Assembly (NCBI GenBank): GCA_913057785.1
Contig: CAJXPD010000012.1
Span: 1-64,000 of the forward strand
Length of the DNA stretch: 64,000 bases
Direction of reading: 5' to 3'
Source of the DNA: an uncultured Lewinella sp.
GTDB taxonomy: Bacteria > Bacteroidota > Bacteroidia > Chitinophagales > Saprospiraceae
This document shows, one piece after another, positions 26,601-34,978 of the stretch (within the stretch, counting starts at the first letter, position 1; every line of letters begins with the position of its first letter). The notes beneath the pieces are model-generated. The model worked only from the letters and a program-made list of their open reading frames with translations, had not been told where the DNA came from and made no database searches. The translations under genes were made by a program, and so were the position numbers.

Positions 26601-28509
26601 AATCCAGCTCCCCGTTGAAATTAAAGTCTATATTATCATCTTTAATGTTAAAGGTTCCGTCAAAGAAGCGGCTATTTAAGGTTCCCGTGATGGCTGCATT
26701 CTCATATGTATAGCCTCGGTAGGTAAAACTCTTTATTGCTGCATTTAAATCAGCAGAGGCCGTTTTTCCAGTCAAACCCTTCCCATTGGTTACTTGTGAA
26801 GTAAAGTTGATGATCCCCAAAGTTGAATCCTGCGACCATCTTCCCAAGTCGAAGTCAATTAAACTCAAGTTTCCTTTATAGCTGGCATCGCTTCTCCCTC
26901 CCGGAAGCTCCATTTGCATATCCATCTTTGCCGCCCCGATATTGCTTGTCAGCAGCCCATCTGCTACAAAATTTGTAAAGTAGCCTTCAAAGAATCCCTT
27001 GAAATTTAATCTACCCAATTGATCAAAATTCCGTGGAGGGTTGAAGTTCGGAATCAGCTGTCGTAAGGTTCCCATATTAGTACTGAGTTCCTCTAGATTC
27101 AAACTAATAAGTTCTCCTTTCGGCGTTGTTAAATTTCGAGCATCAAATCGGCCACGGATCGTGGTGTTACCTCCCACTCCAGCCATCTGAATATTAAGAT
27201 CTCGTCCTCTCAGGTTGTTGACACGCCCACGAATCTGACCATCTATATCCAATACCTCGTTAGCATTAGCGCTAAAAAAGGCATTCCTCTTCAGCGATGG
27301 AGCGAATACCATTATATCCCTTAGGGCGATAGAAGATTCATTGAAACCTACACGCATTGTGACTGAGTCTGGGAAAGTGGTGTAGTCATAGAAGTCGTTG
27401 TAGGAAAGAGATAGACGATCTCTAATTACACTGTAGGGCGTTTTAAAATACATCCCTTCAATTTCCAGTTGCTGCGGAGAAACACAAGCATAATCAGCCT
27501 GCCAATCTTGCAGCACAAACCCGCTACTGTCGTGAAAGGACATATGTCTTAATTCCCCTTCATACTTCTCTTCATAGTATTCAAAATGAAGGATTTCCAT
27601 ATCTATATCGAAAACCTCCATATGCTTGTAATCCAGCTGATCAGGCGGAGTGAGCTTTTCCGGGGAATTTCGGTAATTGTGCAATGCGAAATGCCCGCCT
27701 TCCATTTGAAACTCATCGATACTATAATAGAAATAGGTAGGTTGAAACGCCTGTGTATCCGCCAAAGCTAGCAGTCGTTCGTCCTCAGCAAACACAGCCT
27801 CTATATTTGGACCTCTCGTAATATCATCTAGCAAGACACTGGGACGGCGAACTTTTACCGTTCCCAATTCCAAGTGAGCATTGGCCAAATCAAGCTGCTT
27901 AATGTCTATTTGTGCACCATCCAAGTGAACGGTATGGATCTGACCTCGATCCTCGTCTTCCTTGACGTAGGTGAGGTCATTAATTGATAAGTAGCGTACC
28001 TCTAAAGGGAGTCCGCCCTTTTTCTCTTTATTGTTATTCTTCTTTTCTGGGGTTAACCGCTTGATGGCTACTTGCAAGGAATTGGTCATATCACCCGTCT
28101 TCCGTCTCTGATACAACTGTGTATTGTTTAAGCGGATGGCCTCGATCCCCAAGCCGTTTCTAAGCAGACTAATCGGATTTAAATCAAAGTCGACCACCAA
28201 TTCCTCAGCAAAAAGTAAGGTATCTTGGTACACATCCTCGATGTAGAAGTTGCGAAGACTGAGTTTATCAAAAAAAGAGAGGTATAGATAATCCAGTTCC
28301 ACTCGGCTATCCAGCTGTCGGCCGATGCCGCTGGTCAAACGATTTGCTGTCCAATTTTGGACCGCAGGAACCTGAAATGTCAAAAAAAGCAACAGGAAGA
28401 TACCTATGAACAGGAGACTAAATCTCTTGAACCATTTCCAAACAAAAAGCAAAGCCAGACGTAAGTCCTTCTTAGGCAGTTCTTTTTCTATTTGCTTTTC
28501 TTCTTCCAT
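23629..28509 (-). CDS. tamB: TamB-family translocation/assembly protein (DUF490)
   Basis: 1626 residues. A cytoplasmic N-terminus rich in Lys is followed by one membrane helix (about 34-50, LLFIGIFLLLFLTF). A very long periplasmic beta-helix-like stretch follows, and the last 400 residues form the conserved TamB domain (ERGDYLFTLYNVVNKDFSI, GDPFGAKINLEAAYKDF, VYQRLEPEIGGVRRLQVGAG). TamB spans the periplasm; in proteobacteria it works with the outer-membrane TamA in membrane-protein assembly and lipid transport. No BamA/TamA-type gene is next to it. The final region (VRKRINDRLSIEVGG) is barrel-like. Leads a two-gene operon with the small beta protein. Confidence 0.9.
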   Translation of the reverse strand: MEEEKQIEKELPKKDLRLALLFVWKWFKRFSLLFIGIFLLLFLTFQVPAVQNWTANRLTSGIGRQLDSRVELDYLYLSFFDKLSLRNFYIEDVYQDTLLFAEELVVDFDLNPISLLRNGLGIEAIRLNNTQLYQRRKTGDMTNSLQVAIKRLTPEKKNNNKEKKGGLPLEVRYLSINDLTYVKEDEDRGQIHTVHLDGAQIDIKQLDLANAHLELGTVKVRRPSVLLDDITRGPNIEAVFAEDERLLALADTQAFQPTYFYYSIDEFQMEGGHFALHNYRNSPEKLTPPDQLDYKHMEVFDIDMEILHFEYYEEKYEGELRHMSFHDSSGFVLQDWQADYACVSPQQLEIEGMYFKTPYSVIRDRLSLSYNDFYDYTTFPDSVTMRVGFNESSIALRDIMVFAPSLKRNAFFSANANEVLDIDGQIRGRVNNLRGRDLNIQMAGVGGNTTIRGRFDARNLTTPKGELISLNLEELSTNMGTLRQLIPNFNPPRNFDQLGRLNFKGFFEGYFTNFVADGLLTSNIGAAKMDMQMELPGGRSDASYKGNLSLIDFDLGRWSQDSTLGIINFTSQVTNGKGLTGKTASADLNAAIKSFTYRGYTYENAAITGTLNSRFFDGTFNIKDDNIDFNFNGELDFTDSIPNYIFEATVTKLDLKTLNLSKKDLIIGAKLDLDLKTNRISDMVGSAELTDVIILEDQEKEYRVDSLTIESMVDAFGENHVQVKSEILTADFNGEYDVEQLPNTLLYFVENHYPGFANRLKIRGKIDSNQIANNFDFNIQIKDSKSLNQLLLPSLGPIQDALVEGFYKGEREEMSLVVEIPSLKFNTVDFRDFTFRFDAKSNNATMSLVIDSTVVNDKTPFGQANLTSLLSSDTLDFGLTYTQRNSYVEGLKIDGLLYLPDSQNYKIQFKPSTLEIMETHWNLSEDNFIVFGKNYLNTRNFKISNERRTVEFNKEEENEISLKVSNFDFSFIDEIWDYDPLDFRGEFDAEVFIGDVFKLEDIRLSVAADTFLINERDFGGLQLQADAGNVKSPLNTFLSLTRDTMQLIGDGIINLANKDGRATQDLPIQDQAGYYDFGVDFSGYPLDIAEFWIGESVSGTRGDFWSNLKINGKGEPNISGEILVYDGAVTVDFLQTEYTFDRGLVTVDNELFDASQTIIYDKYGHSAELRGGISHDHLRNLGLKAELHTDRFLALDTKKGDNELFYGHALGSGDVFFYGNFRQPNIYINASAGDSTKITIPVSYDVETSPIDEIRFVSRNNKKEDEKVSNPELLSGLSLEMDLVVTEEAEMELIFDEQAGDIIRGNGRGNIRMTLPRGRDFQMYGDYTIERGDYLFTLYNVVNKDFSIKRGGKITWDGDPFGAKINLEAAYKDFKTPVSNFIQEYLSGVDAATKNEAYNATDVELTLQLEGELLRPLINFDIAFPSLTGQLQTYTDNKLRLLKQNQDELNRQVFGLIVVQQFLPSGLAFNGGTVLYNTMSEFLSNQLSLLVTRLFSDQDIDFDFNYRQYRSADLGDGQDLLGGDEFEVSVRKRINDRLSIEVGGNVDIGTVASSSSIGGNGTFVGNDIVIEYVINDARTLKLRVYQRLEPEIGGVRRLQVGAGLSYRRQFNKFNEFLKNLKKDANR

Positions 28510-28663
28510 CTACTGCTGACCTCGAAAGCATCCTCGGAAGGCACTTTCTTGTTTGAACCAAATGTGATGTAATCTTAGTAGATCTATCTTCAGACAATGA
28601 ACGCAGAAGTTCCTGATTTCTACATTACTGCTACTAATAGAACCCCTTAGCACTTGCTTTTAA

Positions 28664-29668
28664 TCAGCTTTTCGTTGTATTTAACGCTTTCTTGACGTTT
28701 GTCCCTACTATCATCTCCACAAATCGGAACGCTCTATGTTCCGACCAATAAGGTGATGATGAGTTGAATTGCCCGAACCCCACATGTCCTCCATGAGCAG
28801 GACGTTCAAAATATAGGTATTGACTCTCTTTCGCGATTTCATCCGGATAACAGGCCGGACTCAGGAAAGTGTCATCATTAGCATTGACTAACAATACCGG
28901 GGTTTTAATCGAATCCAAGATTTGTAAACTATTTGCTCGAGCATAATAATCCGCTCCACTCTTAAATCCGTGAATTGGTCCCGTGAACCAGTCATCGAAC
29001 TCATAAAAAGTGGTAGGCATTTTGGTGGGCAATTTTACCTTATCGGGGAATTGCTTGGCTTTAATCCTGGCTTTCTCGTTAAGGGTTTTTAAAAACCTCC
29101 GCAAATATAAGTAATTAAACCATCTGTGAATCTCTGTATTCGCACTGGAGATATCACAAGGAACGGAAAAGGCTACCCCCGCCTTAAGCCAAGAAGGCCT
29201 GCGATTAGCAACTTCAGCCAACAACCTTAAGGTAAGGTTTCCTCCCAAGCTGAAGCCCACAATCACTACGTCCTCATACAAGCCATCTTTATTGATGTGC
29301 GCCAAAACCTCGTGGACATCTCCCGTAGCTGCCATGTGATAGGATTGCAGTTGTAGATTTGACTCTCCACTACACCCTCGGTAGTTCATGGCTAACCCGT
29401 CCCATCCCCGCTGATTAAAAAACTTAATCATCCCGCGGATGTAAGCTCGATCCGACTGGCCTTCTAATCCGTGGAGCGTCAGTACCAATTGCTTAGAGCC
29501 CACCCTAGACCAATCTAGGTCCACGAAATCTCCATCAGAAGTTGTAAATCTTTCCCGTTTGTACTCCAGGCCATCGACCTTTCTTAGCAAAGCAGGATAA
29601 ACCGTATTGAAGAAGGCGTTCTTAAACGGTCCTTTGGCGTGATAATCAGACGATTGTAATAACGGCAC
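28664..29668 (-). CDS. YheT-type alpha/beta hydrolase
   Basis: 334 residues from a GTG start (MPLLQSSDYHAKGPF). Alpha/beta hydrolase of the YheT/EMB8 family: LTLHGLEGQSDRAYIRGM is the oxyanion region, VIVGFSLGGNLTLRLL holds the nucleophile Ser, NANDDTFLSPACYP the acid Asp, and PAHGGHVGFG the catalytic His, so the triad is complete. Esterase or lipase-like activity is expected; the natural substrate is unknown for the family. It lies 114 bases after the amidohydrolase on the same strand and may be read from the folP message. Confidence 0.88.
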   Translation of the reverse strand: MPLLQSSDYHAKGPFKNAFFNTVYPALLRKVDGLEYKRERFTTSDGDFVDLDWSRVGSKQLVLTLHGLEGQSDRAYIRGMIKFFNQRGWDGLAMNYRGCSGESNLQLQSYHMAATGDVHEVLAHINKDGLYEDVVIVGFSLGGNLTLRLLAEVANRRPSWLKAGVAFSVPCDISSANTEIHRWFNYLYLRRFLKTLNEKARIKAKQFPDKVKLPTKMPTTFYEFDDWFTGPIHGFKSGADYYARANSLQILDSIKTPVLLVNANDDTFLSPACYPDEIAKESQYLYFERPAHGGHVGFGQFNSSSPYWSEHRAFRFVEMIVGTNVKKALNTTKS

Positions 29669-29782
29669 AAGCCAATATTTATGATTTTCTCTAGTAAATA
29701 TGTGATATCGAGTAAGACCTCCCCTCTGTAAGGTGCCAGCCTACAAAGGGAAAGGCCTTATTCAATGTATCATCTAGTAGCC

Positions 29783-31066
29783 TTATTGTTTGAAGATTTT
29801 CCCATTCTTCATAACAAAGCTAACATCGGTAACAACGGATATATCCTCAATTGGGTTGCCATTCGTTGCAATGATATCCGCCAATTTTCCACCTTCTATG
29901 GTTCCTAATCGGTCTGAGGTACCCAGGATTTTAGCCGGTACAACGGTGGCAGACAAAATGGCGTCCATAGGCTTCATTCCAGCCTTTACCATCAGAATAA
30001 ACTCCTTGGCATTCTCTCCGTGCGGAGAAACACCTGTATCGGTACCGAAGGCAATAGGAACCCCACGGCGATAGGCTTTGGCAAAAGTTTCATTAATCTG
30101 CGGCCCAACGCTTAGGGCTTTAGGAACTATGATCTTGGGAAAATAGCCTTTTATCTTAGCCTTTTCCACCACAAAATTTCCTGCCGAGATCGTTGGGACA
30201 TAATAAGTCTCATTCTCAATCATCAAATCCATCACCTCCTCGGTCATGAAAGTTCCATGTTCAATTGTTGTAATCCCGGCTACTACAGCTCGTTTCATCC
30301 CTTCCGCACCGTGGGCGTGAGCAGCGGTGTGCATGCCGTAATCTTTAGCGGTGGCCACTATAGCCTCCAACTCCTCCATTCGAAACTGTGGTCCTTGACC
30401 ATCTTTGGCTACACTCAGTACGCCTCCGGTTGCTGTGATCTTGATGCAGTCTGCTCCATTCTTATAACGTTGACGAACTGCCTTTCTAGCATCTTCCGCA
30501 CTGTTGACCACCCCCTCGGCAGGCCCTGGGTCACCCTTGAGATCTTCACGTACTCCATTGGTTGGATCAGCATGTCCGCCAGTCGTACCAATGGCTTTCT
30601 CTGCGGTGTAAATTCGTGGTCCTTCAACGAATCCCTGGTTGATTGCATTCCGAAGCGAGACATTTACTCCAGAACCACCCAGATCTCTTACGCCGGTAAA
30701 ACCAGCCATGAGTGTCCGTTTCGTATAGACGGTTGCCCGCAGCGCTACATCAGCCTTGTTTAGCGTAAATTGTTCCCGGTATCGAGCCGGGCTTGACTCT
30801 CCTTCAATGTGCACATGCATGTCCGTCCAACCTGGCATCACCGTCTGAGCTTTCAGGTCTACCACGGTAGCATCTGCCGGAGCTTTTGCCCAGCCGCTTT
30901 GCACCTCTTTAATCGTTGTGCCTTCGACAATAATGGTCGATTTACCTTGAACTTGATCGTTGGTGCAGTCTATCAAATTTCCGCAATGTAGGTAAGTAAG
31001 TTGCCCCGGCAAGTAGTTGCTACAAAGGCAAAGGAAGGCGATGGTTAGTAATTTTGTTGATTTCAT
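29783..31066 (-). CDS. Secreted amidohydrolase (imidazolonepropionase-like, Xaa-Pro/prolidase-type family)
   Basis: 427 residues with a Sec signal peptide (LLTIAFLCLCSNYLPG). Amidohydrolase TIM barrel: WTDMHVHIEGES is the HxH metal pair; NGADCIKITATGG has the Lys usually carboxylated between two metals; AAHAHGAEGMKRA and EHGTFMTEEVM give the two further His; IAFGTDTGVSPHGEN gives the catalytic Asp. The family includes secreted imidazolonepropionase-like and Xaa-Pro dipeptidase-like enzymes; the substrate cannot be decided from sequence. Preceded by the unknown membrane protein (46-base gap), same operon. Confidence 0.88.
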   Translation of the reverse strand: MKSTKLLTIAFLCLCSNYLPGQLTYLHCGNLIDCTNDQVQGKSTIIVEGTTIKEVQSGWAKAPADATVVDLKAQTVMPGWTDMHVHIEGESSPARYREQFTLNKADVALRATVYTKRTLMAGFTGVRDLGGSGVNVSLRNAINQGFVEGPRIYTAEKAIGTTGGHADPTNGVREDLKGDPGPAEGVVNSAEDARKAVRQRYKNGADCIKITATGGVLSVAKDGQGPQFRMEELEAIVATAKDYGMHTAAHAHGAEGMKRAVVAGITTIEHGTFMTEEVMDLMIENETYYVPTISAGNFVVEKAKIKGYFPKIIVPKALSVGPQINETFAKAYRRGVPIAFGTDTGVSPHGENAKEFILMVKAGMKPMDAILSATVVPAKILGTSDRLGTIEGGKLADIIATNGNPIEDISVVTDVSFVMKNGKIFKQ

Positions 31067-31112
31067 CTATTATGGTTTACGTTCTTGCGCCATGCACGAG
31101 ATCAGCATGGCT

Positions 31113-32513
31113 CTACTTAAAATTAGGTTCCACCCTTTTGATTGATAATTCGATATCAAAATTATCTTCATAAAGCTGTGCCCGGGAAGCAGCTACTAGG
31201 CTATCAGACATCATCTGATCGACAAAAACATAGTAGGACTGGGCCGTTGAAAAACACCCTTCCCAAATGGCTCCAGCATCGATATTTCGACTTGCCAATT
31301 GCCTTAAGTCTCTCATGGCGCTAGTCAGATCCCCGCTAAGACGATAAACCAATAAAAAATGATCGGCGTCAGATCGATAGAAGCGTTCACAATCGTAGTA
31401 CAGGATATCTTCTCCACCATTAATGCTGAGAATTATCTCCCCTTCTTTTGCTGTCGCCGAGGAAGTATCAACCGTATTTGATTCTATTAAATCACTCAAG
31501 TCAAAATCCTTGTCAAAAGGAACAACTGGAGCGTCAATAATTAAAGTCCGAGGCTCCCCATCTAATTCAGATTGCTTGGCCTCCATCTCTGTTTCGTGCA
31601 TTAATTCATCTACGTATACCACTGGCCGTTTTGTCCATTCCAGGTAAAGCATGCCACTGATTACGGATATAGCTAGAATGGATAACATCTGTTGATGATA
31701 ATAGTGACGCTTAAATCGCTGTGTTTCCCCGATCACAGGGGCTATCCAATTCTTCAAATTACCATTGAAGGCTGCTAACCATTTGGTGTACCCGCTACTT
31801 CTAAAAGTCGATCTAAGATCATCCAACTTAATGAAGTCTACCATCTTTCTTTTTACGCCAAATAGCTGTTCTCTTGCTGGGGTAGCCAACAATCGGGCCG
31901 TGCGATCGGGGTGGATAATGATCATACCAAAACCATTATTCACACATTGTTCTCGTAACTCTTCTTTGTATTTTGTTTCATCAGGAGCAAAAACGTCTTC
32001 CCCGATAGCAATCCATTGTTCATCAGCATGATACTGCTTGAACTGCTCAATAGCATAGATATAATGATAGCGAAACTGTCTTCGAAAGAAAAGTTGATAA
32101 AAAACAAAACTGCCGACCAAACAAGCCAACATAGAAAAGACTCGCCAATGAATACCATCTGTATGTAGCGCGTAGGTACCATCAAAATGTGTCCACACCA
32201 CCATAACCATGGTACACAACAAGCTAAAAGTGACTGAGTCCCAAACCAACAAGGTGCGTTGAATACGATAAAAGACTTCTTCCTTAGTTTCCCTGGCTGT
32301 TGCTTCAACAGTTGCGGTAAAGAAGCCTCCATCTTCTTTTGGGAAACGCAACATCCCATCTGCCACTATTCCTCCCTCACCCCGCATGTCGAGCTGGACC
32401 TTTGTCTCGCCGCTCCGAGGTCGGTATTTATAGTGAGTTTTGAGGAAACTAACGGCCGCATGCTTGATGTCCTCTTCACCCAAAAACATTAATGGTTTTC
32501 CAACTGGCTCCAT
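31113..32513 (-). CDS. Unknown membrane protein, co-translated with folP
   Basis: 466 residues. I do not recognise the whole protein. Visible: an N-terminal soluble domain, two close membrane helices (about 88-108 and 123-143), a soluble middle domain, a third helix (about 276-292), and an acidic C-terminal domain. The N-terminal stretch GIVADGMLRF...FTATVEATA and the middle CVNNGFGMIIIHP recall PD-(D/E)XK nuclease-like folds split around membrane helices, but the Lys is missing, so activity is doubtful and this is a weak inference. The C-terminal YYVFVDQMMSDSLVAASRAQ looks faintly SPOR-like. Its start overlaps the end of folP by 25 bases. Confidence 0.65.
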   Translation of the reverse strand: MEPVGKPLMFLGEEDIKHAAVSFLKTHYKYRPRSGETKVQLDMRGEGGIVADGMLRFPKEDGGFFTATVEATARETKEEVFYRIQRTLLVWDSVTFSLLCTMVMVVWTHFDGTYALHTDGIHWRVFSMLACLVGSFVFYQLFFRRQFRYHYIYAIEQFKQYHADEQWIAIGEDVFAPDETKYKEELREQCVNNGFGMIIIHPDRTARLLATPAREQLFGVKRKMVDFIKLDDLRSTFRSSGYTKWLAAFNGNLKNWIAPVIGETQRFKRHYYHQQMLSILAISVISGMLYLEWTKRPVVYVDELMHETEMEAKQSELDGEPRTLIIDAPVVPFDKDFDLSDLIESNTVDTSSATAKEGEIILSINGGEDILYYDCERFYRSDADHFLLVYRLSGDLTSAMRDLRQLASRNIDAGAIWEGCFSTAQSYYVFVDQMMSDSLVAASRAQLYEDNFDIELSIKRVEPNFK

Positions 32514-33331
32514 AGTTTAATTACTTCGTTAGCCTCCCTCACGTCGTGTACCCTTAAGATCTTACTGCCTTGTTGTAAGGCTACCATGTGTAGTGCAGCT
32601 GTCCCTGCCAGGGCTCCTTCAGGTTCGATATCCAAAAGTCGATAAATCATGGACTTGCGGGAAAGACCTGCGAGCACAGGAAAACCTAGCACCTTGAATA
32701 CATGCATAGATTTTAGCAATGTGTAGTTGTGTTCCAATTGCTTCCCGAAGCCAAAACCTGGATCAATAATAATATCCTTTACCCCCAAAGCCCGTAATTC
32801 TCCGACCTTTTTTACAAAAAAATCAAAGATCTCTTGCGTGATATCGTCATAAGCAGGTTTCGACTGCATATTACTGGGCTTTCCCTGCATGTGCATCAGA
32901 ATATAAGGCACATTCAAAGCAGCAACGGTAGAAAAAAGTTGTTCATCAATTCCTCCTGCTGAGATATCATTGATCATACCCACTCCCCGAGCTACACCAG
33001 CTTCTGCTACTTTCGCCCGAACTGTGTCTAAGGAAATGATTGCTTTTGGGAATTCAAGCTTAATGGCTTCTATAATGGGCAAGACGCGTTCTAACTCTTC
33101 CTCTACTCCAATAATCTCAGCCCCGGGTCTGGAGGACATGCCCCCTATATCAAGAATAGTAGCGCCTTCCTCAAGGTGTCGCTCGGCCAGCTGGAGGGCT
33201 GGTTCTACCGAGGCCGCGCGGCTACTGGCATAAAAGGAATCTGGTGTCACATTGATGATACCCATAACTATGGGCTTTTCTACATCCAATAGTGTTCCAT
33301 TACAGTTCAATGTAGTGTGCTGCTCTATCAT
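32489..33331 (-). CDS. folP: Dihydropteroate synthase
   Basis: 280 residues. It condenses p-aminobenzoate with the pterin pyrophosphate in folate synthesis; target of sulfonamides. MGIINVTPDSFYASS is the first loop, ILDIGGMSSRPGA the second (the Bacteroidota form of GGESTRPG), NDISAGG, YILMHMQGKPSNMQ, IIIDPGFGFGKQLEHNY and GLSRKSMIYRLL complete the active site. First gene of an operon with the unknown membrane protein, amidohydrolase and perhaps the YheT-like hydrolase. A -7 box lies about 50 bases upstream. Confidence 0.96.
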   Translation of the reverse strand: MIEQHTTLNCNGTLLDVEKPIVMGIINVTPDSFYASSRAASVEPALQLAERHLEEGATILDIGGMSSRPGAEIIGVEEELERVLPIIEAIKLEFPKAIISLDTVRAKVAEAGVARGVGMINDISAGGIDEQLFSTVAALNVPYILMHMQGKPSNMQSKPAYDDITQEIFDFFVKKVGELRALGVKDIIIDPGFGFGKQLEHNYTLLKSMHVFKVLGFPVLAGLSRKSMIYRLLDIEPEGALAGTAALHMVALQQGSKILRVHDVREANEVIKLWSQLENH

Positions 33332-33378
33332 GCAAGGTAGTTAATCTGGGTAAATTTAGACAAGGGGTAGGATAAAGA

Positions 33379-33386
33379 CAAACTTA
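33379..33386 (-). promoter_or_regulatory. Probable -7 box of folP
   Basis: Minus-strand TAAGTTTG matches TAnnTTTG exactly and lies about 48 bases before the folP start. No TTG at the usual spacing, so partial support. Confidence 0.4.
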
Positions 33387-33586
33387 GGGCGAGTTCAATT
33401 GAGATTACAGTAGAAGCAAGTCGTCTAATATTAAATAGGTGTCCTTCTTAGCATCCGTGCTTAGAATATGTGGGTTTGGCAGTATATTTAATAGAGCTTC
33501 TGCAGCTTAAACATTAGAAAACTTGATTTATTAAAAGCAAAACCTAATATTGCCCTCAAGTCAAAATCCTCCATTTGTCTACAAAC

Positions 33587-33616
33587 AAAAAAAGTCATTG
33601 ACGTAGCAATGACTTT
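33587..33616 (-). terminator. Orphan minus-strand terminator
   Basis: Perfect 10-bp stem AAAGTCATTG (33591-33600) with 33607-33616 and loop ACGTAG. On the minus strand it runs into seven or more T. No minus-strand gene ends here: the next feature to the right is a plus-strand gene. Confidence 0.75.
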
Positions 33617-33674
33617 CAAAGATCAACTAACCTTCATCCTTTTGGATATATGCAATATCTTGAGTAATTACTGT

Positions 33675-33706
33675 CCAGTTAATGATTTTAGTAAAATTTC
33701 AACTGG
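33675..33706 (-). ncRNA. Candidate small RNA element (nested inverted repeat upstream of an orphan terminator)
   Basis: Two nested inverted repeats: CCAGTT (33675-33680) with AACTGG (33701-33706), enclosing ATTTTA-G-TAAAAT (33685-33697). On the minus strand this structure precedes the orphan terminator by about 60 bases. The transcript would be 100-200 nucleotides; its 5' end and a promoter are not identified. Could instead be an operator for the DUF4230 gene. Confidence 0.3.
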
Positions 33707-33796
33707 ATAATAACACACTAGAATACCCTAATAACGTTCGGAGGATTAAGAGCGCTGCTCCGATGTTCTATTTTTAACCCTTTTAAAGCGATAGCC

Positions 33797-34975
33797 ATGT
33801 CAGGAGGATTAAGTGCACCCACCTCACGTCTAAATATTACTCGTCTTCTAGTAGTCATCCTCATCATGAGTTTTTTGGCTTTAGTTTGGTATAAATACAA
33901 AGATGTAGCCCCTGCCGGCTATACCAATATCCCTGTTGAATATCAGGTAAAATATCTGCCAGCAGACTTTAAGGTTGACATCAATCCAGATGATGCTCTT
34001 GCCATTCTCACCAACCCACGGCGATATAAAAGAGAATTCAATGAGTTGGTATACGATCTAAATACGGCCATTCTTAACCACGTTAGTAACAGAATGGGGT
34101 TAAGTAAAACGCAAAAAGGGCTGGCGATTCAAGAATATGAGAAGCAGCATGCCTACATGCGAGACATGTACTATGATGATTTTCTGGCCCTCAGTGATAC
34201 CACTTCGGCCCTCTATCAAACCTGGTACGACAATCATTCCACAAGTGCTATCGAAGTGATTTATCAGGTGGCATCCAAATACACCTGTTCCATTGTCAAT
34301 CTGGTAATCTCTACCGTCGTTCAAACCAAAGATGGGGTCTTTTTAGCCAAAGGGATGGAAGTCAATACTCCATGTGGGATCGCACTATCAGAAGCACTAC
34401 AACCCTTCGTAAAGGAAATGGAAAACCGGGCAGCCATAGAGGATTTTGCTAAATCTAAAGGCCTCCTGCAGGAAAAGATCCAAAAGGCCATAGCAGAGCT
34501 TGCTACCATGGAAGTCCAAGACAAAAAAGGAATCACCAAACAGCTACAATCCAAAATCTGGGGTTTTTCTGTATCCTCCTCCGATATTGAGATTACTGCC
34601 ATCAGTATCCTCAAAGTGGGATTCAAACTACAGGACTACATGTCAGTAGATTTGAATGCGCGCAACAATATCGTTACGGTAACACTGGCTGAACCTCAAA
34701 TACTTTCCCACGAAGTTTATCCAAAGATTGAAAAACTAGATATAGGTTGGTTAAGAGAAGTAGAAGAGATCAATCTCAATGAAAGCTTCAATGTATTGCG
34801 TGAAGAGTTCCGCAGGGAAGCCTATGAAAGTAACATCATGGAGGAAGCCAAGAATCAGGCAGTGGAAATTATGAATACCATGTTCGCGCCCTTGGTAAGC
34901 GCTATGAACAATAAATACCAATTGCGCGTTAAGTTCCAAAAAACAGAAGAACAGGAATCACAAGATTTATCATAA
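33797..34975 (+). CDS. DUF4230 domain membrane-anchored protein
   Basis: 392 residues. One N-terminal membrane helix (LLVVILIMSFLALVWY, about 17-32) anchors a large soluble part, probably periplasmic. Residues about 75-180 are a helical insert with no match I know. The C-terminal third (ISILKVGFKLQDYMSVDL, IVTVTLAEPQILSHEVYPKI, EAKNQAVEIMNTMFAPL) is a DUF4230 domain, a family of unknown function with a mixed strand/helix pattern. Followed after three bases by a methyltransferase gene, so the two form an operon. Confidence 0.8.
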   Translation: MSGGLSAPTSRLNITRLLVVILIMSFLALVWYKYKDVAPAGYTNIPVEYQVKYLPADFKVDINPDDALAILTNPRRYKREFNELVYDLNTAILNHVSNRMGLSKTQKGLAIQEYEKQHAYMRDMYYDDFLALSDTTSALYQTWYDNHSTSAIEVIYQVASKYTCSIVNLVISTVVQTKDGVFLAKGMEVNTPCGIALSEALQPFVKEMENRAAIEDFAKSKGLLQEKIQKAIAELATMEVQDKKGITKQLQSKIWGFSVSSSDIEITAISILKVGFKLQDYMSVDLNARNNIVTVTLAEPQILSHEVYPKIEKLDIGWLREVEEINLNESFNVLREEFRREAYESNIMEEAKNQAVEIMNTMFAPLVSAMNNKYQLRVKFQKTEEQESQDLS

Positions 34976-34978
34976 TTA

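Larger units (their letters stand above)
33332..33796. other. 465-base intergenic region between folP and the DUF4230 gene
   Basis: No credible coding frame. It contains a -7 box for folP, a minus-strand terminator (33587-33616) and, to its right, a nested inverted repeat (33675-33706). No CDS lies between the terminator and the plus-strand gene at 33797, so the region may encode a small RNA on the minus strand. An 11-base sequence GGAGGATTAAG occurs at 33740 and again just inside the next gene at 33803. Confidence 0.55.

Noticed and set aside
29690-29760. Hairpin after the YheT-like gene region
   Set aside because: The two arms pair only with several mismatches and no T-run follows on either strand.
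33740-33813. 11-base direct repeat GGAGGATTAAG at 33740 and 33803
   Set aside because: One copy lies in coding sequence of the DUF4230 gene; without more copies it is probably chance.
33718-33900. Minus-strand open frame overlapping the DUF4230 start
   Set aside because: Basic, low-complexity translation with no homology pattern; overlaps a well supported gene.
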